Assembly: GCA_022826965.1 (NCBI GenBank)
Contig: JAJDTU010000005.1
Coordinates: 124,001-188,000, forward strand
Direction: 5' to 3'
DNA length: 64,000 nt
Source of the DNA: Dehalococcoidia bacterium
GTDB taxonomy: Bacteria > Chloroflexota > Dehalococcoidia > Bin125
Positions 32,757 to 40,922 of the stretch are shown here, one piece after another; the first letter of the stretch is position 1; each line of letters opens with the position of its first letter. The translations under genes were made by a program, and so were the position numbers. The notes under the pieces were generated by a model. That model did not search any database. It saw only the letters and a list, made by a program, of their open reading frames with translations, and was not told where the DNA came from.

Positions 32757-34033
32757 GCGAGAGTTCGATCATCGCCCTCGTCGTTCTCATCCTCGCCGTG
32801 GCGCTGCTCGTGCTCGAGGCCATCGCGGAAGCCGGCGTGATCTCGTTGCCGCGATCTCGAGCCCGGCTGCTCGCCAGCCGTCAGCCCGACAGCCGGCGGG
32901 CCAACCGGCTGACCCGGATTACCGCTGACCGGGAACGGGCGCTGGGCTCGTTCGCGGTCGGTCGCACGGTCGCCGTCGCCAGCGGGTTCACTGCAATCTT
33001 CTACATCATCATCCGCGAGACCGGCTTCCAGTGGGAGTCGCTGGTCATCACCGGCCTGGTCTCCGCGATCGTCGCCGCGTTGATTCACTCGGTACCGCGT
33101 CGCCTGGCCGCCACCTGGCCGGAGGGCTTCGCCATGAACTTCGTCCCCGTGATCGATCTGCTCGACGCCGTCTTCCTCATCCCCGCCGCGATTCTCGAGG
33201 CTCCGGCGCGTCTCGTCACCGGACTCGGGCGGCGGCACACTGAAGTCGCGCCGCAACCGACCGACATCGAGGTGTTGATCGAGCAGGAACACGAGACGAT
33301 CGCGGAAGATGAGCGCGAGATGATCCGCGGAATCATGACCATTGGGGATCGGATCGTCCGCGAAGCAATGACACCACGCCCGGACATCGCCGCGCTGCGC
33401 TCCGACATCGCGCTGACCGAAGCCGCCAACTTCCTGCTCGAACACGGATACTCCCGTGTGCCGATCTACGAGGACACGATCGACAACATCACCGGAATCG
33501 TCTACGCCAAGGACCTGTTGGCCGAGATGCTCAAGGAACACGAGCGAGCCATATCCGAGATCGGCCGCGAGCCGATCTTCGTGCCCGAGTCCAAGCTGAT
33601 CGACGATTTGCTCCACGAGTTGCGCGGATCGCGAGTGCATATGGCGGTTGTGCTGGACGAGTATGGCGGTACCGCGGGGCTGATCACGTTGGAAGATGTG
33701 CTCGAGGAGATCGTCGGCGAAATCGCCGACGAGTATGACCCGGCCGGCGCCGACGACGAGGGCGCTCGAATGGTTGACGGGGCGCTGATCCTGGACGGAC
33801 GCGCGCCGCTCGCCGCTCTCGAACAGATTGGTGGGCGCATCGAGACCACCGACTACGACACGGTGGCCGGGCTCGTGTTCGACCGGCTGGGGCGCATCCC
33901 CGAGGTCGGCGACGAGGTACAACTGGGCACCCTGTCCGTCTTCGTCGAGCGCATGAACGGGCGACGTGTGGTACAAATGCGCGCTGTAACCCACGAGTCA
34001 GCGCCGGCTGACAGCAAAGCCATCTCGCACTAA
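32753..34033 (+). CDS. CNNM/CorC-type membrane protein with paired CBS domains
   Basis: This is a member of the HlyC/CorC/CNNM family, thought to move or sense Mg2+ or Co2+. The 426 residues contain an N-terminal membrane domain (helices at about 7-30, 67-88, 97-118 and 131-150) and a linker EDEREMIRGIMTIGDR. A CBS pair spans about 205-320 (MTPRPDIAAL and HMAVVLDEYGGTAGLITLEDVLEEIVGEI), and the CorC_HlyC domain about 335-415. The old name hemolysin is misleading; nothing here indicates a toxin. It is translationally coupled to glmU (ATGA). The following dprA starts 11 bases later. Confidence 0.9.
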   Translation: MSESSIIALVVLILAVALLVLEAIAEAGVISLPRSRARLLASRQPDSRRANRLTRITADRERALGSFAVGRTVAVASGFTAIFYIIIRETGFQWESLVITGLVSAIVAALIHSVPRRLAATWPEGFAMNFVPVIDLLDAVFLIPAAILEAPARLVTGLGRRHTEVAPQPTDIEVLIEQEHETIAEDEREMIRGIMTIGDRIVREAMTPRPDIAALRSDIALTEAANFLLEHGYSRVPIYEDTIDNITGIVYAKDLLAEMLKEHERAISEIGREPIFVPESKLIDDLLHELRGSRVHMAVVLDEYGGTAGLITLEDVLEEIVGEIADEYDPAGADDEGARMVDGALILDGRAPLAALEQIGGRIETTDYDTVAGLVFDRLGRIPEVGDEVQLGTLSVFVERMNGRRVVQMRAVTHESAPADSKAISH

Positions 34034-34044
34034 CGTGAGCGCCC

Positions 34045-35154
34045 GTGTCACAACACTCCGACGACCGTCACTCCGACGCTGCCTTCCGCGTGGCGTTTTC
34101 CCACGTCACCGGCATCGGACCCGCGCGGCTGAATGCGCTGGAGCGCTTCTTCGAAGACCTAGAGGAGGCCTGGGGCGCGGATCGCAGCGGCCTACGAGAG
34201 GCGGGTCTCGATCAGCGCACGATCGAGGAACTGGAGACCACCAGAGCGACCCTCGATCCTCAGGAGGCGTACCTGCGCATGCAGGAGTCCGGTGTCTCCG
34301 CGCTGTCGCCTGACGATCCAGAGTACCCGCGCCGCCTGAGGGAGATCGCCGATCCACCGCCGCTGCTCTACGTGCGGGGGGCGTTGATGGATCGCGACGA
34401 GTGGTCGCTGGCGATCGTGGGTACGCGCCGACCGACGCCCTACGGCATCCAGGTCACGCGCACATTGACGGCTGAACTCGCCAACGCCGGATTGACCATC
34501 GTGTCGGGTCTCGCCCGCGGCGTGGACGGGATTGCGCACGAGACGACGCTCGAACATGGAGGGCGAACGGTTGCCGTCGTCGCCAGCGGGCTCGACCGTG
34601 TGTATCCCCCGGAACACAAGGGTCTGGCCTCCGGAATTCTTGATAGCGGAGGCGCATTGCTCAGCGAGTACCCGCTCGGGACGCGTCCCGACGCCCGTTT
34701 CTTTCCCCGCCGCAACCGGATCATTGCGGGAATCACGTTGGGCACGCTGGTCACCGAGGCGGGCGAAAAGTCGGGCACGTGGCATACCGTAACGTCGGCC
34801 CTCGATCAGGGGCGCGAGGTCTTCGCGGTGCCGGGTCCGATCACCTCGGAACAATCCACCGGCGCCAACAACGTCATCAAGCGAGGGTTGGGTAAGCTCG
34901 TGACCGTTGCGGACGACGTGCTCGAGGAACTCAATGTGGGACCCATCGAGCGTCAGGCCGAACTTGCCGAGCAGCTGCCCGAGGATCCGACGGAGGCCGC
35001 CCTGCTCGAGCGCATCGGCCACGAACCGATCCACGTCGACGAGCTTTCGCGCATGCTGCAGCAGCCGGTGCAGGAAACTGCGGCCGCAATGGCCACGTTG
35101 GAACTCAAGGGACTGATCCACCAGTTAGGACCGATGACCTATGCCCGACGCTAG
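34045..35154 (+). CDS. dprA: DNA processing protein DprA
   Basis: DprA protects incoming single-stranded DNA during natural transformation and loads RecA. The 369-residue protein has an N-terminal helix-hairpin-helix-like domain (HVTGIGPARLNALERF). The Rossmann-type core has VGTRRPTPYG (125-134), SGLARGVDGIAH (154-165), FFPRRNRIIAG (219-229) and VPGPITSEQSTGANNVI. A C-terminal winged-helix segment spans about 310-369. The start is GTG at 34045 with only a weak ribosome-binding site. It overlaps topA by 14 bases; dprA-topA(-xerC) is a widely conserved order. Other competence genes are not in the window. Confidence 0.95.
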   Translation: MSQHSDDRHSDAAFRVAFSHVTGIGPARLNALERFFEDLEEAWGADRSGLREAGLDQRTIEELETTRATLDPQEAYLRMQESGVSALSPDDPEYPRRLREIADPPPLLYVRGALMDRDEWSLAIVGTRRPTPYGIQVTRTLTAELANAGLTIVSGLARGVDGIAHETTLEHGGRTVAVVASGLDRVYPPEHKGLASGILDSGGALLSEYPLGTRPDARFFPRRNRIIAGITLGTLVTEAGEKSGTWHTVTSALDQGREVFAVPGPITSEQSTGANNVIKRGLGKLVTVADDVLEELNVGPIERQAELAEQLPEDPTEAALLERIGHEPIHVDELSRMLQQPVQETAAAMATLELKGLIHQLGPMTYARR

Positions 35155-37645
35155 CGCCGCCGGTTCGGACACCGAGTCAGAGGCGAGGAAGACGCTGGTC
35201 ATCGTCGAGTCGGGGGCCAAGGCCGATACGATCTCCCGTTTCCTCGACGACGATTATGTCGTCACCGCCTGCTTTGGACATGTCCGCGACTTGCCGCGGC
35301 GGGCAGCGGAACGGCCAGCCAAGATCAAGGGTCAGCCGTGGGCCGATCTGGCCGTTGACGTCGATCATGGGTTCCAGCCGTACTACATCGTGCCGGGCGA
35401 ATCGAAGAAGCATGTCACTCGCCTGCGCAAGGAACTCAAGCAGGTCGATCGGGTATTACTCGCCACCGACGAGGACCGCGAAGGCGAGGCGATCGGCTGG
35501 CATCTGGTTGAGGTGCTCAAGCCGAAGGTGCCATACGAGCGCATCGTCTTCCACGAGATCACGCCGACTGCGATTGAGCGGGCACTTGAGTCTCCGCGTG
35601 GAATCGACGAGAGCCTCGTCGAAGCCCAGGAATCACGCCGGATCCTCGATCGGCTCTACGGCTACTCGCTGAGTCCGGTGCTCTGGCGCAAGCTCGGGCA
35701 GGGCACGTCCGCCGGTCGCGTTCAGAGCGTCGCACTGCGCTTCCTCGTCGAGCGCGAGCGCGAACGGATGGCCTTCGTCAGCGCCGAGTACTGGGGAGCG
35801 AACGGCGATTTCGAGATCGACGATCAACAGCTCAACGCGCGCCTGCACTCGCTCGGGGGAGCGGAGCTGGCGAGCCAGACCTCCGACTTCGATCCGGCCA
35901 CCGGACAGCTCGCAGCGACCGACAAGCGCTGGGAAACAGCGGAGACCCTCGAAGATCTGCGCCAGCCTCTGCTCGACGCTGAGTGGGTCGTGAGTGCCGT
36001 CAACAAGACCCAGGCGCGCATCCGACCGGCGCCGCCGTTCACGACCTCGACCATGCAACAGGCTGCGTCGAACCGGCTCGGCATGGGCGCCGCGCGGGCG
36101 ATGGCCGCTGCGCAGCGGCTATACCAGGGCGTCGATCTCGGCGCCGAGCGCGTTGGCCTGATCACGTACATGCGAACCGATTCGGTCACGCTCTCAAACC
36201 AGGCGCTGGCGCAGGCGGCTGACTTCATCAAGACGACCTACGGCGACGACTACCACCAGTTCCGCACCTACAAGACCCGTTCTCGCAACGCGCAGGAGGC
36301 GCACGAGGCGATTCGGCCGACGGAAATCTCGCGAACGCCGCAATCGCTGCGCGGCGTGCTCGACGGCGACGACTTCGCCCTCTACGACCTGATCTGGCGT
36401 CGAGCGGTCGCCTGTCAGATGGCCGACGCCAGGGTCGAACGCACTCGTATCGAGGTTCAAGCCGCGTTGCCCGCACGGCCGGCCGATGATCCGGCCCTCA
36501 TGATCGCGAACGGACAGGTCGTGCTCTTCCCGGGCTGGTACGAGGTGCTGCCGCCTCGGGGCGACGGACAGCAACTGTTGCCCGACGTCTCGGAAGGGTC
36601 CTCCACGAAGCTGGTCAGCTTCGAACCGAAACGCAGCGAGTCTCAGCCGCCGCCGCGCTACACCGAGGCTTCGCTGGTCAAGAAACTCGAAGACGATGGA
36701 CTCGGTCGACCCAGTACCTATGCAGCGATCATCAAGACGCTGACCGATCGCAACTACGTCAGCCGCAGCGGCCGGACGCTCGTACCCACGTTCCTCGGCT
36801 TCGGCGTGACCGACCTCTTGACCCAGCACTTCGCCGACCTTGTCAACGCCGAGTTCACCGCCGACATGGAAGACACACTCGACCAGATCGCGCGGGGCGA
36901 GGCTCGGGCGGGGGAGCACCTGCGCGCCTTCTACTTCGGTGATGACGACGCCGAAAACGGACTCAAGGGCCGCGTGGCCGAAAAGATCGACACGATTCCC
37001 TTCTGGGCGCTCAATCTGACGAACGAGGGGCTTGCTCTTGACCTCGATGGAGACGATCAGGTGGGTCCCGAGGATGTTCAGGTGCGCATTCGCAACGGTT
37101 CGTCCTTCCTCAGACGCGGCATCGGCGACAACATGCGCACCGCTCCGCTGCCTCCCGACCTTGCCCCCGCAGATTTGACGCTGGTCGGCGCCGACGAGCT
37201 GCTGGAGACGACACTCCAGCTGCCGCGCAAGCTCGGCCACCATCCCGACTACGATGACGACGTCTGGCTGCTCAACGGCCGTTTCGGCCCATTTGTCCAG
37301 GTCGGAGAAACCAGCGGTCGTCCCCGCAAGGGTCAACCGAAGCCGCGCCGTGCTTCGGTGCCGAAGGACATGGAACTCTCCGACGTCAACCTGGAGCACG
37401 CCATCGACTGGCTGCGCTGGCCGAAGTCGCTTGGCGTTCACCCCGAGTCGGGGGAAGAGGTCAGCGTCAGGCCGGGACGCTACGGCCCATACGTTCAGAG
37501 CGGCGACGAGCGCCGAAACCTGAAACCAGAGGATGACCTCGAGACGATCGAGATCGAGCGGGCGCTGGAACTCTTGGCCGAGCCCCGGCCGCAGCGCCGC
37601 GGTCGCGTCCGGGGCGGACCGCGCCGAGGCCGACGTCGATCCTGA
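35141..37645 (+). CDS. topA: DNA topoisomerase I, type IA
   Basis: TopA relaxes negative supercoils through a 5'-phosphotyrosine intermediate. In 834 residues the Toprim domain has IVESGAKA and the acidic triad in TDEDREGEA (109-117). The active-site Tyr343 lies in LITYMRTDS, and QSVALR, EAHEAIRPT and GLGRPSTYA are conserved. The C-terminal third holds repeats of the topoisomerase C-terminal type (RFGPFVQVG and RYGPYVQSG) and a highly basic end. There is no cysteine in that region, so the zinc ribbons of the E. coli enzyme are absent. The ATG at 35141 lies inside the end of dprA. Confidence 0.97.
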   Translation: MPDASAAGSDTESEARKTLVIVESGAKADTISRFLDDDYVVTACFGHVRDLPRRAAERPAKIKGQPWADLAVDVDHGFQPYYIVPGESKKHVTRLRKELKQVDRVLLATDEDREGEAIGWHLVEVLKPKVPYERIVFHEITPTAIERALESPRGIDESLVEAQESRRILDRLYGYSLSPVLWRKLGQGTSAGRVQSVALRFLVERERERMAFVSAEYWGANGDFEIDDQQLNARLHSLGGAELASQTSDFDPATGQLAATDKRWETAETLEDLRQPLLDAEWVVSAVNKTQARIRPAPPFTTSTMQQAASNRLGMGAARAMAAAQRLYQGVDLGAERVGLITYMRTDSVTLSNQALAQAADFIKTTYGDDYHQFRTYKTRSRNAQEAHEAIRPTEISRTPQSLRGVLDGDDFALYDLIWRRAVACQMADARVERTRIEVQAALPARPADDPALMIANGQVVLFPGWYEVLPPRGDGQQLLPDVSEGSSTKLVSFEPKRSESQPPPRYTEASLVKKLEDDGLGRPSTYAAIIKTLTDRNYVSRSGRTLVPTFLGFGVTDLLTQHFADLVNAEFTADMEDTLDQIARGEARAGEHLRAFYFGDDDAENGLKGRVAEKIDTIPFWALNLTNEGLALDLDGDDQVGPEDVQVRIRNGSSFLRRGIGDNMRTAPLPPDLAPADLTLVGADELLETTLQLPRKLGHHPDYDDDVWLLNGRFGPFVQVGETSGRPRKGQPKPRRASVPKDMELSDVNLEHAIDWLRWPKSLGVHPESGEEVSVRPGRYGPYVQSGDERRNLKPEDDLETIEIERALELLAEPRPQRRGRVRGGPRRGRRRS

Positions 37646-37674
37646 GCGACGCCTCATCGTCCTAGAGTGAACTC

Positions 37675-38634
37675 GTGAGCACCGGGACGATCTCTCAGCA
37701 CCATCTGGACTCGCTCGAGCGCTATCTCTCGCTGCTCGAACACGGACGCGGCCTGTCGCCCAACACGATCCGCAACTATCGCTCCGACATCACCGGATTT
37801 CTGCTCTGGTTGGAGGTGCGGCAAGCCAATCTGGCCGATCTCAGCCGAGGCGACTACCGCGAGTACCTCGCGGAACTACAAGCCGACTGCGTGGCCGAAG
37901 CCTCCGTGCGGCGCCGGGCGTCGACGATCCGTTCGTTCACGCGATATCTGACTCGAACAAACGAACTCGAACGCGATCCGCTCGTACTGGCGGCGACGCC
38001 CAGGACCACCTCTCGACTGCCGGGCGTGCTGAGCGAGCAACAGGTGGATGCCTTGCTCGCCGCGCCCGACACTTCGACGCCGGCCGGGCTGCGCGATCGA
38101 GCGATCCTCGAGATCCTGTACGGAGCCGGCCTGCGAGTCTCCGAGCTGAGCAGCATGCGGACCATTGATTATGACGCCGATCACAATGCCTTCATCGTTC
38201 GCGGCAAGGGCGACAAGGAACGGGTCGCCCTCTTGGGTCGCTCGGCGTATCACTGGCTGGGACGCTACCTGCGCGACGGACGACCGCCGCTGCGGTCCGA
38301 GCGGTCGGCAGACTGGCTCTGGCTGAATCGCTTCGGTGGGCCGCTCTCGACCCGCGCCGTACAGATCAGCGTCAGGCGGTACGCCGAGCGTGCCGGCCTG
38401 CCCGCGGATGTGCATCCGCATCTGTTGCGACACTCTTTCGCCACTCATATGCTCGATGGAGGCGCCGACGTTCGCGTGGTCCAGGAACTGCTCGGTCACT
38501 CCTCCGTGTCAACGACGCAGATCTACACCCACGTCAGCGACGCCGCACGCCGCGACACCGTTGAACAAGCGCTTGACGGCATCGCGGCACTCCTTCGCGA
38601 ACGACGCAGCCGTGATGAGGACGACCAAGAATGA
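37675..38634 (+). CDS. xerC: Tyrosine recombinase, XerC/XerD type
   Basis: This integrase-family site-specific recombinase is probably the chromosome-dimer resolvase. The 319 residues have the SAM-like core-binding N-domain (LSPNTIRNYRSDITGFLLWL) and all catalytic residues: Arg154 (GAGLRVSEL), Lys178 (RGKGDKERV), His249 and Arg252 (HLLRHSFATHML), His275 (LLGHSSVSTTQIY) and the nucleophile Tyr284. The start is GTG at 37675, 29 bases after topA. The topA-xer linkage and the lack of any attachment site or mobile gene nearby favour a housekeeping Xer over a phage integrase. XerC and XerD cannot be told apart from one gene. Confidence 0.93.
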   Translation: MSTGTISQHHLDSLERYLSLLEHGRGLSPNTIRNYRSDITGFLLWLEVRQANLADLSRGDYREYLAELQADCVAEASVRRRASTIRSFTRYLTRTNELERDPLVLAATPRTTSRLPGVLSEQQVDALLAAPDTSTPAGLRDRAILEILYGAGLRVSELSSMRTIDYDADHNAFIVRGKGDKERVALLGRSAYHWLGRYLRDGRPPLRSERSADWLWLNRFGGPLSTRAVQISVRRYAERAGLPADVHPHLLRHSFATHMLDGGADVRVVQELLGHSSVSTTQIYTHVSDAARRDTVEQALDGIAALLRERRSRDEDDQE

Positions 38635-39107
38635 AAGTCCTGCTCATTTCGGGACCCAATCTGAACATCCTCGGTCAACGTCAACCCGAGATATACGGCT
38701 CGCAGACGCTGGCCGACATCGAAGACCTGGTCGGCAAGCGCGCCGAGGAGTGGGGTGTGACGATCCGTCCGTATCAGTCAAACCACGAGGGCGCGATCAT
38801 TGATTTCATCCAGCAGGAGCGTTCGGCCGACGGCCTGATCATCAATCCTGGCGCACTGTCGCACTACGGGTACTCGCTGCGCGACGCGCTTGAGGCCTTC
38901 CCCGGCGGGAAGATGGAGGTTCACCTCTCCAATGTCCATGCGCGCGAGGAGTTTCGACACCACCTGGTTACCGCGCCGATCATGGACGGCGTGGTGGCCG
39001 GTCTGGGCTGGCGCGGCTATCTGGCGGCGCTGGACGCGCTCGTGCCCATGCTGCAGGAGCGCAACGGCCGTCCCTCAGAGTCCGAGGACGCGCAGCCCGA
39101 CTCATGA
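38631..39107 (+). CDS. aroQ: 3-dehydroquinate dehydratase, type II
   Basis: AroQ converts 3-dehydroquinate to 3-dehydroshikimate, the step between the AroB and AroE activities encoded at 22-27 kb. The 158-residue protein begins KVLLISGPNLNILGQRQPEIYG, with the catalytic Tyr22 and lid arginine. It has NPGALSHYGYSLRDAL (72-87) and HLSN (98-101), as in the dodecameric type II family. The C-terminal GWRGYLAALDAL is also typical. Overlaps of 4 bases with both the recombinase gene and the peptidase gene show it is embedded in this operon, apart from the other aro genes. Confidence 0.97.
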   Translation: MKVLLISGPNLNILGQRQPEIYGSQTLADIEDLVGKRAEEWGVTIRPYQSNHEGAIIDFIQQERSADGLIINPGALSHYGYSLRDALEAFPGGKMEVHLSNVHAREEFRHHLVTAPIMDGVVAGLGWRGYLAALDALVPMLQERNGRPSESEDAQPDS

Positions 39108-40207
39108 CCGCTCCCAGCACTCGACTCGACCGCATCCGCCAACGACTCGAACAGGCCAACGTCGACGCGTTGTTGGTGACCAATGCTCACAATCGGCGCT
39201 ACGCCTCGGGTTTTACCGGTTCGAATGGCTGGCTGCTGATTCCGGCCGACGAGACAGTTTCACCGAAACTTGCGACGGATTTTCGTTACCTCGAGCAAGC
39301 AGCCCAGGAGTCGCCCGACTTCGAGATCGTCAACATGAACGGCGGCATCGAGAAGTGGTGGGGCGAGCTCGCCCGGCCGTTGGGACGAGGACGACTCGGC
39401 TTCGAATCGAACGATGTCACCGTCGCCGCTCACAAGCAGCTCCGCGATGTGAACGCCAAGCTGCCCGCCAGCCAACGTCCTGCGCTCGTCCAGACCGATC
39501 AGATCGTCGAGCAGGTGCGTGCGTTGAAGGACGAGGCTGAGTTGTCCCTGCTCCGCCGGGCCGTCGCGCTCACCGACGACGCGTTCGCCCACGTCCAACG
39601 CACCATGCAACCGGGCTGGACCGAACAGCAGGTTTCCTGGGAGATCGAGCAGTACGCCCGATCCCACGGCGCCGAGGGAATGGCCTTCGAATCGATCGTC
39701 GCCGCCGGACCGTGGGGCGCCCGACCTCATGCCCGACCGCGTGACGAAGCGATCTGCGAAGGACAGCCGATCGTGATCGATATGGGCGCGCGCTACCAGG
39801 GCTATTGCGCCGACATGACGCGCACCATCGTCCTCGGCGACCACGACGACACCTTTCCCCGCATCTACGACATCGTGCTCGCCGCCCACGAGACGGCCGC
39901 CGAGATGGTCGAGCCCGGCATGTCGGCCAGGGACGCGGACCAGCTCGCCCGACAGGTGATCAGCGATGCCGGCTACGGCGACCAGTTCGGCCACGGCCTC
40001 GGCCATGGTGTCGGGCTACAGATCCACGAGAACCCCTACCTCGGTATGACCTCCAGGGACACGCTCGAATCCGGAATGGTGATCACGATCGAGCCCGGCA
40101 TCTATCTGCCCGAATGGGGCGGCATCCGGATCGAGGACATGGGCCTGCTCGACGACGACGGCTTTCACTCGTTCACCGGCACGCCGAAACTGCGCATGCC
40201 CGCCTAG
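39104..40207 (+). CDS. M24 family metallopeptidase, Xaa-Pro aminopeptidase type
   Basis: This cytoplasmic dinuclear metal peptidase removes N-terminal residues before proline. The 367 residues have a creatinase-like N-domain (NRRYASGFTGSNGWLLI) and a pita-bread catalytic domain. The five metal ligands are Asp226 (VIDMGA), Asp237 (CADMTRT), His301 (FGHGLGHGVG), Glu330 (ITIEPGIY) and Glu344 (IRIEDM), with proton-shuttling His209. Pairing with efp downstream is common across bacteria, though the two are separated here by an 87-base leader. PepP, PepQ and YpdF types cannot be separated with certainty from sequence alone. Confidence 0.93.
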   Translation: MTAPSTRLDRIRQRLEQANVDALLVTNAHNRRYASGFTGSNGWLLIPADETVSPKLATDFRYLEQAAQESPDFEIVNMNGGIEKWWGELARPLGRGRLGFESNDVTVAAHKQLRDVNAKLPASQRPALVQTDQIVEQVRALKDEAELSLLRRAVALTDDAFAHVQRTMQPGWTEQQVSWEIEQYARSHGAEGMAFESIVAAGPWGARPHARPRDEAICEGQPIVIDMGARYQGYCADMTRTIVLGDHDDTFPRIYDIVLAAHETAAEMVEPGMSARDADQLARQVISDAGYGDQFGHGLGHGVGLQIHENPYLGMTSRDTLESGMVITIEPGIYLPEWGGIRIEDMGLLDDDGFHSFTGTPKLRMPA

Positions 40208-40241
40208 CCCGTCTAGCCTGCGCGACAACGTCGTCCGTCAT

Positions 40242-40281
40242 CGAACGCAGCCGAACCACACCGAACACCAGCGAACGCAAC
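40242..40281 (+). repeat. Four 10-base CGAAC repeats in the efp leader
   Basis: CGAAC occurs at 40242, 40252, 40262 and 40272, exactly 10 bases apart, each followed by a variable C/A-rich pentamer (GCAGC, CACAC, ACCAG, GCAAC). The array ends 13 bases before the efp start codon and just upstream of its ribosome-binding site. The phasing is close to one DNA helical turn. Function is unknown. Confidence 0.7.
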
Positions 40282-40294
40282 TGACAGGCAGAAG

Positions 40295-40852
40295 ATGATC
40301 TCCACCGGCGACCTCAAGCGCGGATTCGTGATCGAACTCGACGGCAATGAGTACCAGATCGTCGACTGGGAGCACATCAAGGTCGGCCGCGGCTCCGCTC
40401 AGGCACGACTCAAGCTGCGCGACATCCGCGGCGGTCACACGATCGAGCGAACCTTCCAGGCCGGGACGAAGTTCCGCCGCATCCGTACCGAGCATCAGAC
40501 GATGCAGTACCTCTACCGCGACGGCGACCTGCTCTACTTCATGAACACGGACACCTACGAGCAGGAGCCGCTCTCGCTCGACATCGTCGGCGACGCCATC
40601 AACTACCTGGCCGAGAACGCCGAGGCCGAGGTCCTGATCGTCGGTGAGAATCCGGTCGCCGTTGAACTGCCGGCCGCCGTTCCGTTGGTCGTGGCCGAGT
40701 CCGATCCCGGCGTCAAGGGCGACACTGCCACCGGTGCAACCAAGACGGCCACGCTCGAAACCGGACTGACGGTCAACGTCCCACTGTTCATCAGCCCCGG
40801 TGACACCGTCAAAGTCGACACCCGCTCCGGCCAATACCTCGAACGCGCCTGA
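40295..40852 (+). CDS. efp: Elongation factor P
   Basis: EF-P binds beside the peptidyl-tRNA and relieves ribosome stalling at polyproline stretches. The 185-residue protein starts MISTGDLKRGFVIELDG and ends DTVKVDTRSGQYLERA, as in the family. The loop that inserts into the ribosome reads HIKVGRGSAQARLK, so the tip residue is Arg32 where E. coli has the modified Lys34. Arginine-tip EF-Ps occur in Thermus/Deinococcus types and in rhamnosylated EF-Ps, so the modification state is open. AGG lies upstream of the ATG. It has an 87-base leader with a phased repeat and is followed by alternating hairpins. Confidence 0.97.
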   Translation: MISTGDLKRGFVIELDGNEYQIVDWEHIKVGRGSAQARLKLRDIRGGHTIERTFQAGTKFRRIRTEHQTMQYLYRDGDLLYFMNTDTYEQEPLSLDIVGDAINYLAENAEAEVLIVGENPVAVELPAAVPLVVAESDPGVKGDTATGATKTATLETGLTVNVPLFISPGDTVKVDTRSGQYLERA

Positions 40853-40861
40853 GGACCAAAG

Positions 40862-40903
40862 ACCTCCCCCTCCGGGGGAGGTGCCGCGAAGCGGAGGAGG
40901 GGG
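40862..40903 (+). other. Mutually exclusive hairpins between efp and xseA
   Basis: ACCTCCCCC (40862-40870) and GGGGGAGGT (40874-40882) form a perfect 9-base hairpin with loop TCC. A second small hairpin CCGC-GAA-GCGG follows (40884-40894). CCCCCTCC (40866-40873) can instead pair perfectly with GGAGGGGG (40896-40903), part of a strong purine tract 20 bases before the xseA start. The structures cannot form together. It may be a terminator, an attenuator, or a dispersed palindromic repeat. Confidence 0.55.
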
Positions 40904-40922
40904 CCGCCCGCCAACACCGCCA

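Noticed and set aside
32474-33994. A 506-codon minus-strand frame opposite the CNNM/CBS gene
   Set aside because: It is antisense to a conserved gene and its composition is that of a complement frame.
37675-38634. Tyrosine recombinase as a sign of an integrated element
   Set aside because: It sits in the conserved dprA-topA-xer neighbourhood with no attachment repeats, tRNA junction or mobile genes nearby.
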